Below, piece by piece: positions 28,543 to 37,089 of a stretch of DNA of 64,000 nucleotides (position 1 is its first letter; each line of letters begins with the position of its first letter). The notes under the pieces were generated by a model, which searched no databases, was not told the origin of the DNA, and saw nothing but the letters and a program-made list of their open reading frames with translations. The position numbers were made by a program, and so were the translations under genes. This DNA comes from an uncultured Paracoccaceae bacterium. GTDB lineage: Bacteria > Pseudomonadota > Alphaproteobacteria > Rhodobacterales > Rhodobacteraceae. The DNA lies in NCBI GenBank assembly GCA_947503765.1, contig CANNFA010000006.1, positions 62,001-126,000 on the forward strand, read 5' to 3'.

Positions 28543-29715
28543 ATGATGACCCAGAACACTCTTCCCCTCGACGGCATCCGTGTCGTCGACTTCACCCAGG
28601 TGATGATGGGCCCCTGCGCCACCCAGATGCTGGCCGATTTCGGTGCCGACGTCATCAAGATCGAACGCCCCGGCGCGGGCGATCTGTCGCGCAACTTCTT
28701 CGGCGAGCCGTCCGAGGCGGCGATGAACAACGCCGTCTTCGCGTCCCTCAACCGCAACAAGCGGTCCGTGACGATCGACACCAAGTCCCCCGAGGGCAAG
28801 GAGATGGTCTACGAGCTGGTGCGCAATTCCGACGTGGTCGTGGACAATTTCCGCGCCGGCGTCATGAAACGGCTCGGCTTCGATTACGACACGCTGAAGG
28901 AAATCAATCCGCGGATCATCTGCGCCTCGGGCACCGGTTATGGCGAAAAGGGGCCCTATGCGCACAAGGGCGGCCAGGACGTTCTGGCCCAGGCGATGAG
29001 CGGCGTGCTGGAAAAGCGCCAGGATCCGTCGATCCCGCAATCCATCTACCCGACGACGCTGTGCGACTACACCGCCGGGATGCACCTGGTGCAGGGGGTT
29101 CTGGCGGCGCTGCTGGCGCGCGAGAAATCCGGCATGGGCCAGAAGGTCGGCGTGTCGCTTTACGACTCGATGATCGCCATGCAGATGCAGGAAGCCGCGC
29201 AGTGGAACACCCATGGCGAGGTTCTCAACTGGGCGGCGATGCCGCTGACCGGCGTGTTCGACACCACCGACGGCTCGCTTGTCGTGGTCGGCGCGTTCAA
29301 GGCCAACCCGCTGCGCGACATCTGCACCGCGCTGGAAATCGACGACCTGTCGCCCGAATATCCCGACCTTGCCAGCCAGCGCGCCAACAAGCCGTTCCTG
29401 CAGGGCGTGTTCCGCGAAGCGTTTGCGACCAACACGACCGCGCATTGGCTGGAACGGCTCGAGGCGCAGGACCTGCTTTGCGCGCCGGTGCGCCCGCTGG
29501 GCGATGCGCTGGCCGATCCGCAGACCGAGATCAACGAGATGCTGATCGAGATGGACCATCCCTTCCTTGGCAAGATGAAGCTGGTCTCGTCGCCCGTGCA
29601 CCTGAGCGATGCGCCCGTCACGGTGCGCCGGACCCCGCCGAAGCTGGGCGAGCATACCGACGAGGTGATCGCGGAACTGGAGCTGGCAAAGACCGCCGGA
29701 AGGGCCGCGGAATGA
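28543..29715 (+). CDS. CoA transferase, CaiB/BaiF (family III)
   Basis: LDGIRVVDFTQVMMGPCATQMLADFGADVIKIERPGAGDLSR; NRNKRSVTIDTKSPEGKEMV. Confidence 0.96.
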   Translation: MMTQNTLPLDGIRVVDFTQVMMGPCATQMLADFGADVIKIERPGAGDLSRNFFGEPSEAAMNNAVFASLNRNKRSVTIDTKSPEGKEMVYELVRNSDVVVDNFRAGVMKRLGFDYDTLKEINPRIICASGTGYGEKGPYAHKGGQDVLAQAMSGVLEKRQDPSIPQSIYPTTLCDYTAGMHLVQGVLAALLAREKSGMGQKVGVSLYDSMIAMQMQEAAQWNTHGEVLNWAAMPLTGVFDTTDGSLVVVGAFKANPLRDICTALEIDDLSPEYPDLASQRANKPFLQGVFREAFATNTTAHWLERLEAQDLLCAPVRPLGDALADPQTEINEMLIEMDHPFLGKMKLVSSPVHLSDAPVTVRRTPPKLGEHTDEVIAELELAKTAGRAAE

Positions 29716-30488
29716 GCGTCGATTTCTCCATCCGCGATCACGTCGCGCGGATCACCATCGACCGGCCGGACCGGATGAACGCGATCGACACCGCGACGCA
29801 ATCCCGGCTCGAAGAGATCTGGGATGAGATCGAGGCCGATCCGGACGTCCGCTGCGCCGTGCTGACCGGCAGCGGCGACCGGGCCTTCTCGGCCGGTGCC
29901 GATCTCAAGGACGATACCGGCATGTCGGGCGAGGATTACTGGCGAAGCCTCAGCGACACGGGCTTTCGCCGCATCTCGGTGCGGCAAAGCCTGAACGTGC
30001 CGGTGATCGCGCGGGTGAACGGGCTGGCGCTTGGCGGCGGGCTGGAAATGGCGATGGGCTGCGACATCATCATCGCCGCCGACACCGCGCGTTTCGGCCT
30101 GCCAGAGGCCAAGGTCGGCCGCCTGCCGCTGGATGGCGGCATGGTCATCCTGCCGCGGCTGATCCCGCGCAACATCGCCATGGGCATGATGATGACCGGC
30201 CGGATGATGCCGGCGCAGGAAATGGAGCGGCACGGGCTGCTCAATGCCGTGATTCCGGCGGACGAGCTGGATGCCGAGATCGACCGCTGGGTGGCCGATA
30301 TCCTGGCCGCCGCGCCGCTCAGCCTCAAGGCGATCAAGGCGGTGGTGCGCAATACCGGCGAAATGTCGGTGCACGACGCCTATCGCCACGAGACGCCCGA
30401 ACTGATCGCCGCGCTGAATTCCGAGGATGCCGAGGAAGGCGTCCTGGCGTTCCGCGAAAAGCGCGCCCCGGTCTGGCGCGGCAAGTGA
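29712..30488 (+). CDS. Enoyl-CoA hydratase/isomerase family protein
   Basis: RITIDRPDRMNAID...GDRAFSAGADLKD...ARVNGLALGGGLEMAMGCDIIIAAD. Confidence 0.96.
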   Translation: MSVDFSIRDHVARITIDRPDRMNAIDTATQSRLEEIWDEIEADPDVRCAVLTGSGDRAFSAGADLKDDTGMSGEDYWRSLSDTGFRRISVRQSLNVPVIARVNGLALGGGLEMAMGCDIIIAADTARFGLPEAKVGRLPLDGGMVILPRLIPRNIAMGMMMTGRMMPAQEMERHGLLNAVIPADELDAEIDRWVADILAAAPLSLKAIKAVVRNTGEMSVHDAYRHETPELIAALNSEDAEEGVLAFREKRAPVWRGK

Positions 30489-30577
30489 CGCGGCCCGCCA
30501 AGGCGGCGGGACGCGCCGTCACGGCCTGACGGCACCCATCGGCGACACCCATCGACAACACCATCGGCGGAGGCAGC

Positions 30578-30943
30578 ATGACCCTGATCATCAAAAGCGA
30601 ATGCATCGACGTCAAGGACGGGATCTGCACCACGTCCTGCCCCGTCGATTGCATCTATGAAGGCGAGCGGATGTATTACATCCACCCGACCGAATGCATC
30701 GAATGCGGCATGTGCGAAAGCATCTGCCCGGTCGATGCGATCCGCTACGAGGACGAGGTCGAGGAAAAGGACGCGGCCTTCGTGCGCATCAATGCCGAAG
30801 CGTTCCATGACGAAGGCGGCGAAATTGTCGAACCGGGGGGCTGGTCAAAGTCTGATCCACCGATCAAGGATCACCCCGAGGTCGCGGACTGGCCCGTTGC
30901 CACCCCCGAAAAGGTGCGCGAGCCTGAACCGCAGGACAGCTGA
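30578..30943 (+). CDS. Ferredoxin, C-x7-C-x3-C first cluster plus CxxCxxxxCP-like second cluster
   Basis: CIDVKDGICTTSCPVDC and CIECGMCESICPVD. Confidence 0.93.
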   Translation: MTLIIKSECIDVKDGICTTSCPVDCIYEGERMYYIHPTECIECGMCESICPVDAIRYEDEVEEKDAAFVRINAEAFHDEGGEIVEPGGWSKSDPPIKDHPEVADWPVATPEKVREPEPQDS

Positions 30944-30954
30944 AAGGAAGACCC

Positions 30955-31842
30955 ATGCAAGGTATCATCGCCGCCGTTCCCACCCCGATCGACGCGTCGG
31001 GCACGCCGCAGCGCGCGCCCTTCGTCGAGCATTGCCGATGGGCGCTGGCCAATGGCTGCGACGGGCTGAACGTCCTGGGCTCCACCGGCGAGGCGAATTC
31101 CACCGACATGGCGGCCCGCCGGCAGGTGATGGGCTGGGCGGCCGAGGCCTGCGATCCCGCGCGGCTGATGGTCGGCACCGCCACGCCGTCGCTGCACGAG
31201 ACCATCGCGCTGACCGAACATGCGGATGATCTGGGTTACCCGGTCGCGCTGGTCCTGCCGCCCTATTACTACAAGCCGGCCAGCGAGGATGGGCTGTTCG
31301 CCTGGTACGCGGCCCTGCACGAGGCGCTTGGCGCGCGCAAGATCGAGATCTATTTCTACAATTTCCCGCAGATGACCGGCATCACCCTGCCGCCATCGCT
31401 GATCGCCCGGCTACACCGCGCCTTTCCCGAACGCTTCACCGGAATCAAGGATTCCTCGGGCGATCTGGCCTATTGCCGCGCGCTGGTCGCCGATCTGCCC
31501 GGTTTCGCGGTCTTCCCCAGTTCCGAAACCTCGCTGGCAGAGGCGGCAGCGTCGGGTTTCGCCGGCTGCATCTCGGCCACGGTCAACCATTCCGCGCCGC
31601 TTTGCGGGCAGATCTGGGCGGAACGGGACGCGCCGGACGCGGCGGCGCTGGAAAGGATCGGCGATCTGCGCGCGGGCATCGCCAGCCAGCCGCTGATCCC
31701 CTCGGTCAAGCACATGGTCCGCCGCCGCACCGGCGATGCGATCTGGGCGAATGTCCTGCCGCCCTTCCTGCCGCTGACGGGCGAACAGAAGGCAGAGCTG
31801 GACCGCATCGAGATGGCCTCCGCCGCCGTGCCGGCCGGTTGA
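30955..31842 (+). CDS. Dihydrodipicolinate synthase/N-acetylneuraminate lyase family protein
   Basis: MQGIIAAVPTPIDASGTPQRAPF...NVLGSTGEANS; FTGIKDSSGDLAY catalytic Lys region. Confidence 0.94.
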   Translation: MQGIIAAVPTPIDASGTPQRAPFVEHCRWALANGCDGLNVLGSTGEANSTDMAARRQVMGWAAEACDPARLMVGTATPSLHETIALTEHADDLGYPVALVLPPYYYKPASEDGLFAWYAALHEALGARKIEIYFYNFPQMTGITLPPSLIARLHRAFPERFTGIKDSSGDLAYCRALVADLPGFAVFPSSETSLAEAAASGFAGCISATVNHSAPLCGQIWAERDAPDAAALERIGDLRAGIASQPLIPSVKHMVRRRTGDAIWANVLPPFLPLTGEQKAELDRIEMASAAVPAG

Positions 31843-31864
31843 GCATTGCCTGCAAGGGGGCTGA

Positions 31865-33169
31865 TCAGCCCTCTGCCGGTTCCATGTCCGGCGTCAGGTA
31901 ACGGCCGCGATACTGCTCGAACAGCGCGGCCGTCCGCCGCGCGATGCCGGTCCAGCCAAAGGTGCGGCGGGCGAACCGCGCGCCCTCGACCGCCAGTTTG
32001 TGGCGCAGCCAGTCATGCTCCATCGGCATGTTGATCATCGCCGCGAATTCGCGCGGCCGCGTCGGATCGGCGACCAGCGCGTGTTCGCCGAAGGTGATCT
32101 GCTCGAACAGCCCGCCGCGCGTGGTCAGCACGGTCGGCGTGCCGCAGGCCATCGCCTCGACCGCGGTCATGCCGAACGGCTCGTAGCGCGAGGGCAGGGC
32201 GAAGACGCCGGGTGCGCGGTAGTAATCGGCCAGATCCTCGTCGGCAACGTAACCGCGCCAGTCGATCCGGTCCGCGACGCCGTGGGCCTGCGCCTGGGCT
32301 TTCCAGGTGTCCACCAGCGCCTTGTCCTCTTTCGAATTGGACCCGGCGGCCAGGACCAGCCGCGCCTCGGGCTGCATTTTCAGAAGATGGGGCAGGGCGT
32401 CGATGATCAGATCGTAGCCCTTGTTGCTGGCCGCGCGGCCGACGACGTAGACGTCGCGCACGGACATGCCCAGCCGTGCGCGCACCTCCTTCAGCCGTGA
32501 CGGCGTGACGGCGGTGAACCGTGCCTCGTCGATGCCGGGCGGGATCATGCTGATATGGCCGGCGGGCAGGTCGTATTCGTCCTCGATGATCTGCGCCTGA
32601 TGCTCGGTCGTGGCGATGACGTGGTCGCAGGACCGGTAGAGCACGAATTCGCGCTGGATGCGTTCCTCGAAGCGGTAATTGCCCTCGGCGTCGTCCTCGC
32701 CGAGGCTCGCCATGTCCTCGCGCTTCCACCAGCCCAGCGAATGCGGGGTGTGGACATGCGGGATCTGCAGTTCCTCGGCGATCTTCTGGCCGGACACGCC
32801 GGCATCCCAGTAATGCGAATTGACCACGTCGTAGGACAGCCCCTTGGCCCGGACCGCCGCCAGCGTGTTCGACACGAAATCCCCGTACCAGTCGTGCATG
32901 TCCTCCTTGCGGATGAAATCGCGCCCGCCGAACGGAATGCGCCAGACGCGCAGGTTGTCGTTGATGCGGTCCTCCTCGGGCTGGTCCTCGAAGCGGCGGG
33001 TCAGCACGTCGACCTTGTAGCCGAGCCGCGCGAATCGCTTGGCAAGCTCCATCACGAACACCACCTGCCCGCCGGTATCGGGCTTGCCCAGTTCGGGCGA
33101 GCCGGCGACATAGCCGTGCAGCGAAATCATCATCAGCGAGCCGATCGTGTCGGACCTGTCCCTTGGCAT
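31865..33169 (-). CDS. Glycosyltransferase, sucrose-phosphate-synthase-like (GT4)
   Basis: MISLHGYVAGSPELGKPDTGGQVVFVMELAKRFARLGYKVDVLTRRF; PSRYEPFGMTAVEAMACGTPTV. Confidence 0.9.
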   Translation of the reverse strand: MPRDRSDTIGSLMMISLHGYVAGSPELGKPDTGGQVVFVMELAKRFARLGYKVDVLTRRFEDQPEEDRINDNLRVWRIPFGGRDFIRKEDMHDWYGDFVSNTLAAVRAKGLSYDVVNSHYWDAGVSGQKIAEELQIPHVHTPHSLGWWKREDMASLGEDDAEGNYRFEERIQREFVLYRSCDHVIATTEHQAQIIEDEYDLPAGHISMIPPGIDEARFTAVTPSRLKEVRARLGMSVRDVYVVGRAASNKGYDLIIDALPHLLKMQPEARLVLAAGSNSKEDKALVDTWKAQAQAHGVADRIDWRGYVADEDLADYYRAPGVFALPSRYEPFGMTAVEAMACGTPTVLTTRGGLFEQITFGEHALVADPTRPREFAAMINMPMEHDWLRHKLAVEGARFARRTFGWTGIARRTAALFEQYRGRYLTPDMEPAEG

Positions 33170-33218
33170 GTCGCCCTTCCCCCATCTTCGCGCGGCCGGA
33201 TGCCGGGCCACGCGCCGC

Positions 33219-33950
33219 TCAGGGCAGGATCCCGTAATGCCGCAAACCTTCCAGAACGCCGCCCGCGTGCTGTGCGCGGGCGTGGTAGAACGCACCGTCC
33301 CGCAAGGCCCCGACCAGTTCGGGGCGGGCATTGCCGACGGCGATTCCCATCTTCGAAACGCCGAACATCGCCAGATCGTTCCCGCTGTCGCCCGCCACCG
33401 CGATGCGGCCCTGCGCCACATCCAGCGCGGCGGCCAGCGCCAGCGTCGCCGCGCCCTTGCCCGCGCCCTCGGGGATCACGTCGAAATCCGACGCGCCCGA
33501 GGCGATGATGCGGCAGGCGAACGGGGCCAGCGCGCGGCGCGCGCGCGGCCAGTCGGCGCGCGGAATGGCAAAGCTGACCTTGCGCGGTGTCTGGAATTCG
33601 GCGGCATGCGGCGGATGGCCCAACGCGGCAAGCGCCGCGCGAATGTCCCGGTGCGGCCAGCCGGCGAACCGATCCGCCCAGCCGGGCAGGGGCGCGCGGC
33701 CAAGCGCGATCTCGGTTCCCAGCGCGGTGATCACCGCATCGGGCACGAGGCCGGACGGAAACGCATCCGCCAGGGTCTTGGCGACGCTGCCGGCGGGGCG
33801 GCTGGAATTTACCGCCACCCACAGCCGGTCGCGATGCGCCGCCAGCGCATCCGCCAGCCGGTCCAGCGCCGGCGCATCGCCGGTCAGGGTGTCGTCGATG
33901 TCGCTGACCAGCAGCCAATCGCGGCGGCCGGCTTTTCCCGGCGCGCTCAT
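33219..33950 (-). CDS. HAD phosphatase, sucrose-phosphatase-like
   Basis: LLVSDIDDTLTGD, SSRPAGS, GKGAATLALA, VAGDSGNDLAMF motifs. Confidence 0.9.
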   Translation of the reverse strand: MSAPGKAGRRDWLLVSDIDDTLTGDAPALDRLADALAAHRDRLWVAVNSSRPAGSVAKTLADAFPSGLVPDAVITALGTEIALGRAPLPGWADRFAGWPHRDIRAALAALGHPPHAAEFQTPRKVSFAIPRADWPRARRALAPFACRIIASGASDFDVIPEGAGKGAATLALAAALDVAQGRIAVAGDSGNDLAMFGVSKMGIAVGNARPELVGALRDGAFYHARAQHAGGVLEGLRHYGILP

Positions 33951-35497
33951 TCCGGGGGCGGCTGCATCACGTTGAGCGGCGCCTCGGGGCGCTGGCGGGT
34001 GGCGGTATAGACCGGCTCCTCCTCGGCGACGGGCCGTTCGAGCCGCTCGATGCGGATATCGTCCACCCGCAATTCGCCGCTTTCGGTGTAGAACCCCACG
34101 CGCCCGTCGCAGCGCCCGTCATCGACCACGCTCAGCGTGACCTGCCCGTTGATCGAGAACTCGATATACATGCCGTGGGTGATCACCTCCACGTCGATGT
34201 CGCGTTCCTGGTAGAGCGACACGAAATTGCCCGCCTGCAGGCTCTCGAAGCGGAACGCATGTTCGAATTCGGGATGCGGGTTGGCTTCCCAATGGCGCAG
34301 CTGCGCGTAGCCCTTGATCAGGTCCAGCGCCAGGTAATAGCCGTCGCCCTCCTCGCTCATGCGGAACACCAGCCCGCATTTGCCCAGCCCTTCCTGGGTG
34401 ATGCGCGCGCGCAGGCGGAAATCCTCGTGGGTGCCGGGCAGCAGGAACGCCTCGAAGCCGCTGTCGCACGCGATCAGCAGGCTGCCGTCATCGGCCGTGA
34501 TGCCGGCATACCGGTTGCCGTAAAGCGGATCGCACTCGGCCGGATCCGACACCGTGACGGCATCATGCGCCATGCGGTCAAATTCCCAGAACGATTTCAG
34601 CAGCAGCCGCCCGCGCCGGTCCGTCACCAGCTCTTTCGGGGGCGGCAGCATCCGCGCGACGGTTTCGCGGCCATAGATGATTTCCTTGCGCTGGAAGAAG
34701 TTGAACAGCAGAACCCGGCCGTCCAGCTCGCAAATCCGCGCGGCGTAATTGCCCTTGGGCAGCAGCACGTTGTCGGAAAAGTTGCGATACGGGCCGGTCA
34801 GGTCGTCGGCATACCAGTAATGGATCTTCACGTCCTCGCGGATCGAGCCGATCAGGTAATGCCGGCCGTTCAGGCGGAACAGGTTGGGCACCTCGACATC
34901 GTCGTAAAGACCGGGATGGTACAGCGGCGCCTCGAACTCGAACCGGTCGGGCGCGGTCTCGCGCGCGACGCTGACACAGCCGCGGCGGATCACCGGCCCG
35001 GTATTGATGCGCGCGGCGGCCAGCAGCAGCCGGTCGCCGGTTTCGGCATCGTGGTAGAAGTACGGATCGCGGAAGCTGACCCATTTGCGCCCCTCCTCGG
35101 CGCTCGTTTCGTACCAGTTGTTGGAAATCTCCAGAGGGTAGCGGTCGCTGTCGCACCGCTCCCAGTCATAAAGGTTGTCCGACCGCGCCATGCCGATCCG
35201 CTGCACACGGCCGTATTCGTGCCGGCACAGCCCGGTATAGAACATCCGCCATTTGTCCGGCCGGTCCGGGTCGGCGCCGACATGCATCGTCCAGAGCATG
35301 TCGTCGTCCCAGGCGCCCGGATCGTCGACGAACAGCGCATTGCGCACCCGCCGCCAGGTCATCCCGTCGCGGCTGACCGCATGGGCGATGAAATCGTGGT
35401 TCGGCAGGACAAGGTGGAACAGGTGGTACAGCCCGTCATGGTGCACCACGTCCACGTCGCCGATATCGGAGCGGAGAAATCCGTGCGAAGCGTACAT
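33947..35497 (-). CDS. GH32/GH43/GH68-like beta-propeller glycosidase with C-terminal LamG-like domain
   Basis: DVDVVHHDGLYHLFHLV...WVSFRDPYFYHD (RDP motif); C-term EFSINGQVTLSVVDDGRCDGRVGFYTESGELRVDDIRIE. Confidence 0.8.
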   Translation of the reverse strand: MYASHGFLRSDIGDVDVVHHDGLYHLFHLVLPNHDFIAHAVSRDGMTWRRVRNALFVDDPGAWDDDMLWTMHVGADPDRPDKWRMFYTGLCRHEYGRVQRIGMARSDNLYDWERCDSDRYPLEISNNWYETSAEEGRKWVSFRDPYFYHDAETGDRLLLAAARINTGPVIRRGCVSVARETAPDRFEFEAPLYHPGLYDDVEVPNLFRLNGRHYLIGSIREDVKIHYWYADDLTGPYRNFSDNVLLPKGNYAARICELDGRVLLFNFFQRKEIIYGRETVARMLPPPKELVTDRRGRLLLKSFWEFDRMAHDAVTVSDPAECDPLYGNRYAGITADDGSLLIACDSGFEAFLLPGTHEDFRLRARITQEGLGKCGLVFRMSEEGDGYYLALDLIKGYAQLRHWEANPHPEFEHAFRFESLQAGNFVSLYQERDIDVEVITHGMYIEFSINGQVTLSVVDDGRCDGRVGFYTESGELRVDDIRIERLERPVAEEEPVYTATRQRPEAPLNVMQPPPE

Positions 35498-35712
35498 GCC
35501 CCGAGGATGTAGCCTGCCGCCGCCGGATGCAATCGCGGCGTGGATCACGGCGGCGGGAGGAGCGCGGCGGGCCTGATCCTTTTGCCTCGGATCTTCCAGG
35601 GGGTGCCAGCCTTGATGGCGCACCGCCGAAACCGCCCCGATCCCCGCTTCATTGACCAACCCCTTCCGATCTGGCATCGCTTTGGCCGGGACAAACGGCG
35701 AGGCTGCGGCCC

Positions 35713-37089
35713 ATGAAGGTCATCATCTGCGGCGCGGGGCAGGTCGGCTGGCAGATCGCCCGCCACCTGTCGGGCGAAAAGAACGATGTCACCGTGGTCG
35801 ACTACAACCCCGACCTGGTGCGCCGCGCCACCGACACGCTGGACGTGCAGGGCATCGCCGGCTTTGCCTCCTACCCGGATGTGCTGGACCGGGCGGGCGC
35901 GCGCGATGCCGACATGGTGATCGCCGCCACCCATTCGGACGAGGTCAACATGGTCACCTGCCAGGTGGCGCATTCGGTCTTTTCGGTGCCCAAGAAGGTC
36001 GCCCGCCTGCGCAGCCAGTCCTATCTTAACGCGATCTATTCCGACCTTTACCGGCGCGAGCATATGCCGATCGACGTCGTGATCTCGCCCGAGCGCGAGG
36101 TGGCCGATGCCGCGCTGCGCCGCCTGTCCGCGCCCGCCGCCTTCGATACCGAGAGTTTCCTTGACGGCAAGGCGCAACTCGTGGGCATCGTGCTTGACGA
36201 GGATTGCCCAGTGGTCAACACGCCGCTGCGCCAGCTGTCCGACCTGTTTTCCACCCTGCGCGCCATCGTCGTCGGCGTGCGCCGGAGCGGGCGGCTGTTC
36301 GCCCCCGAGGCGGGCGATCAGCTGTTCCCGGCGGACGAGGTGTATTTCTTCGCCCACAAGGAGGATACCGACCGCGCGATGGAGATCTTCGGCAAGGAGA
36401 TCAGCCGCACCGAAAGCGCGGTGATCGTCGGCGGCGGCAATGTCGGCCTCGCCGTCGCCCGCGCGCTCGAGAAAAGCGCGCTGCGGGTGCGCATGAAGGT
36501 GATCGAAAAGAACCGCGGCACCGCCGAACACGCCGCCGACGCGCTGGAGCGGACCATCGTGCTGAACGGCGACGGGCTGAACATGGAACTGCTGGAAGAA
36601 GCGAATGTCGGCCGCGCCGACGCGATCCTGGCGGTAACCGACGACGACAAGACCAACATCCTGGCCTGCGTGCGCGGCAAGGCGGCGGGCGCGAAGCTGG
36701 CGATCTGCCTGATCAACGATCCGTCGCTGACCTCGCTGATGGCGCCCCTGAACATCGACGCCTACATCAACCCGCGCACCACCACCGTCAGCTCGATCCT
36801 GCGGCATATCCGGCACGGGCGGGTGCGCGGGGTCTATTCGATCGGCGATGCCGAGGCCGAGGTGATCGAGGCGCAGGTGCTGTCCACCTCGCCGATCGCC
36901 GGGCAATTGCTGCGCGACATCGACTTTCCCGAGGGCGTGCTGATCGGCGGCATCATGAAGAACGGCGAGGTCAAGCGCCCGCATGGCCGGATGCGGATCG
37001 AGGAGGGCGACGTGATCGCCATCTTCTCGATGGCCGCCGACGTGCCCGAGGTCGAGCGGCTGCTCCAGGTCTCGATCGACTTCTTCTGA
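35713..37089 (+). CDS. trkA: Trk system potassium transport NAD-binding protein
   Basis: MKVIICGAGQVGWQIARHLSGEKNDVTVVDYNPDLVRR; duplicated RCK domains. Confidence 0.96.
   Translation: MKVIICGAGQVGWQIARHLSGEKNDVTVVDYNPDLVRRATDTLDVQGIAGFASYPDVLDRAGARDADMVIAATHSDEVNMVTCQVAHSVFSVPKKVARLRSQSYLNAIYSDLYRREHMPIDVVISPEREVADAALRRLSAPAAFDTESFLDGKAQLVGIVLDEDCPVVNTPLRQLSDLFSTLRAIVVGVRRSGRLFAPEAGDQLFPADEVYFFAHKEDTDRAMEIFGKEISRTESAVIVGGGNVGLAVARALEKSALRVRMKVIEKNRGTAEHAADALERTIVLNGDGLNMELLEEANVGRADAILAVTDDDKTNILACVRGKAAGAKLAICLINDPSLTSLMAPLNIDAYINPRTTTVSSILRHIRHGRVRGVYSIGDAEAEVIEAQVLSTSPIAGQLLRDIDFPEGVLIGGIMKNGEVKRPHGRMRIEEGDVIAIFSMAADVPEVERLLQVSIDFF

Noticed and set aside
27154-29655. 833-aa minus-strand ORF
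   Set aside because: Antisense to the FAD oxidoreductase and CoA-transferase, whose sense frames have clear family motifs
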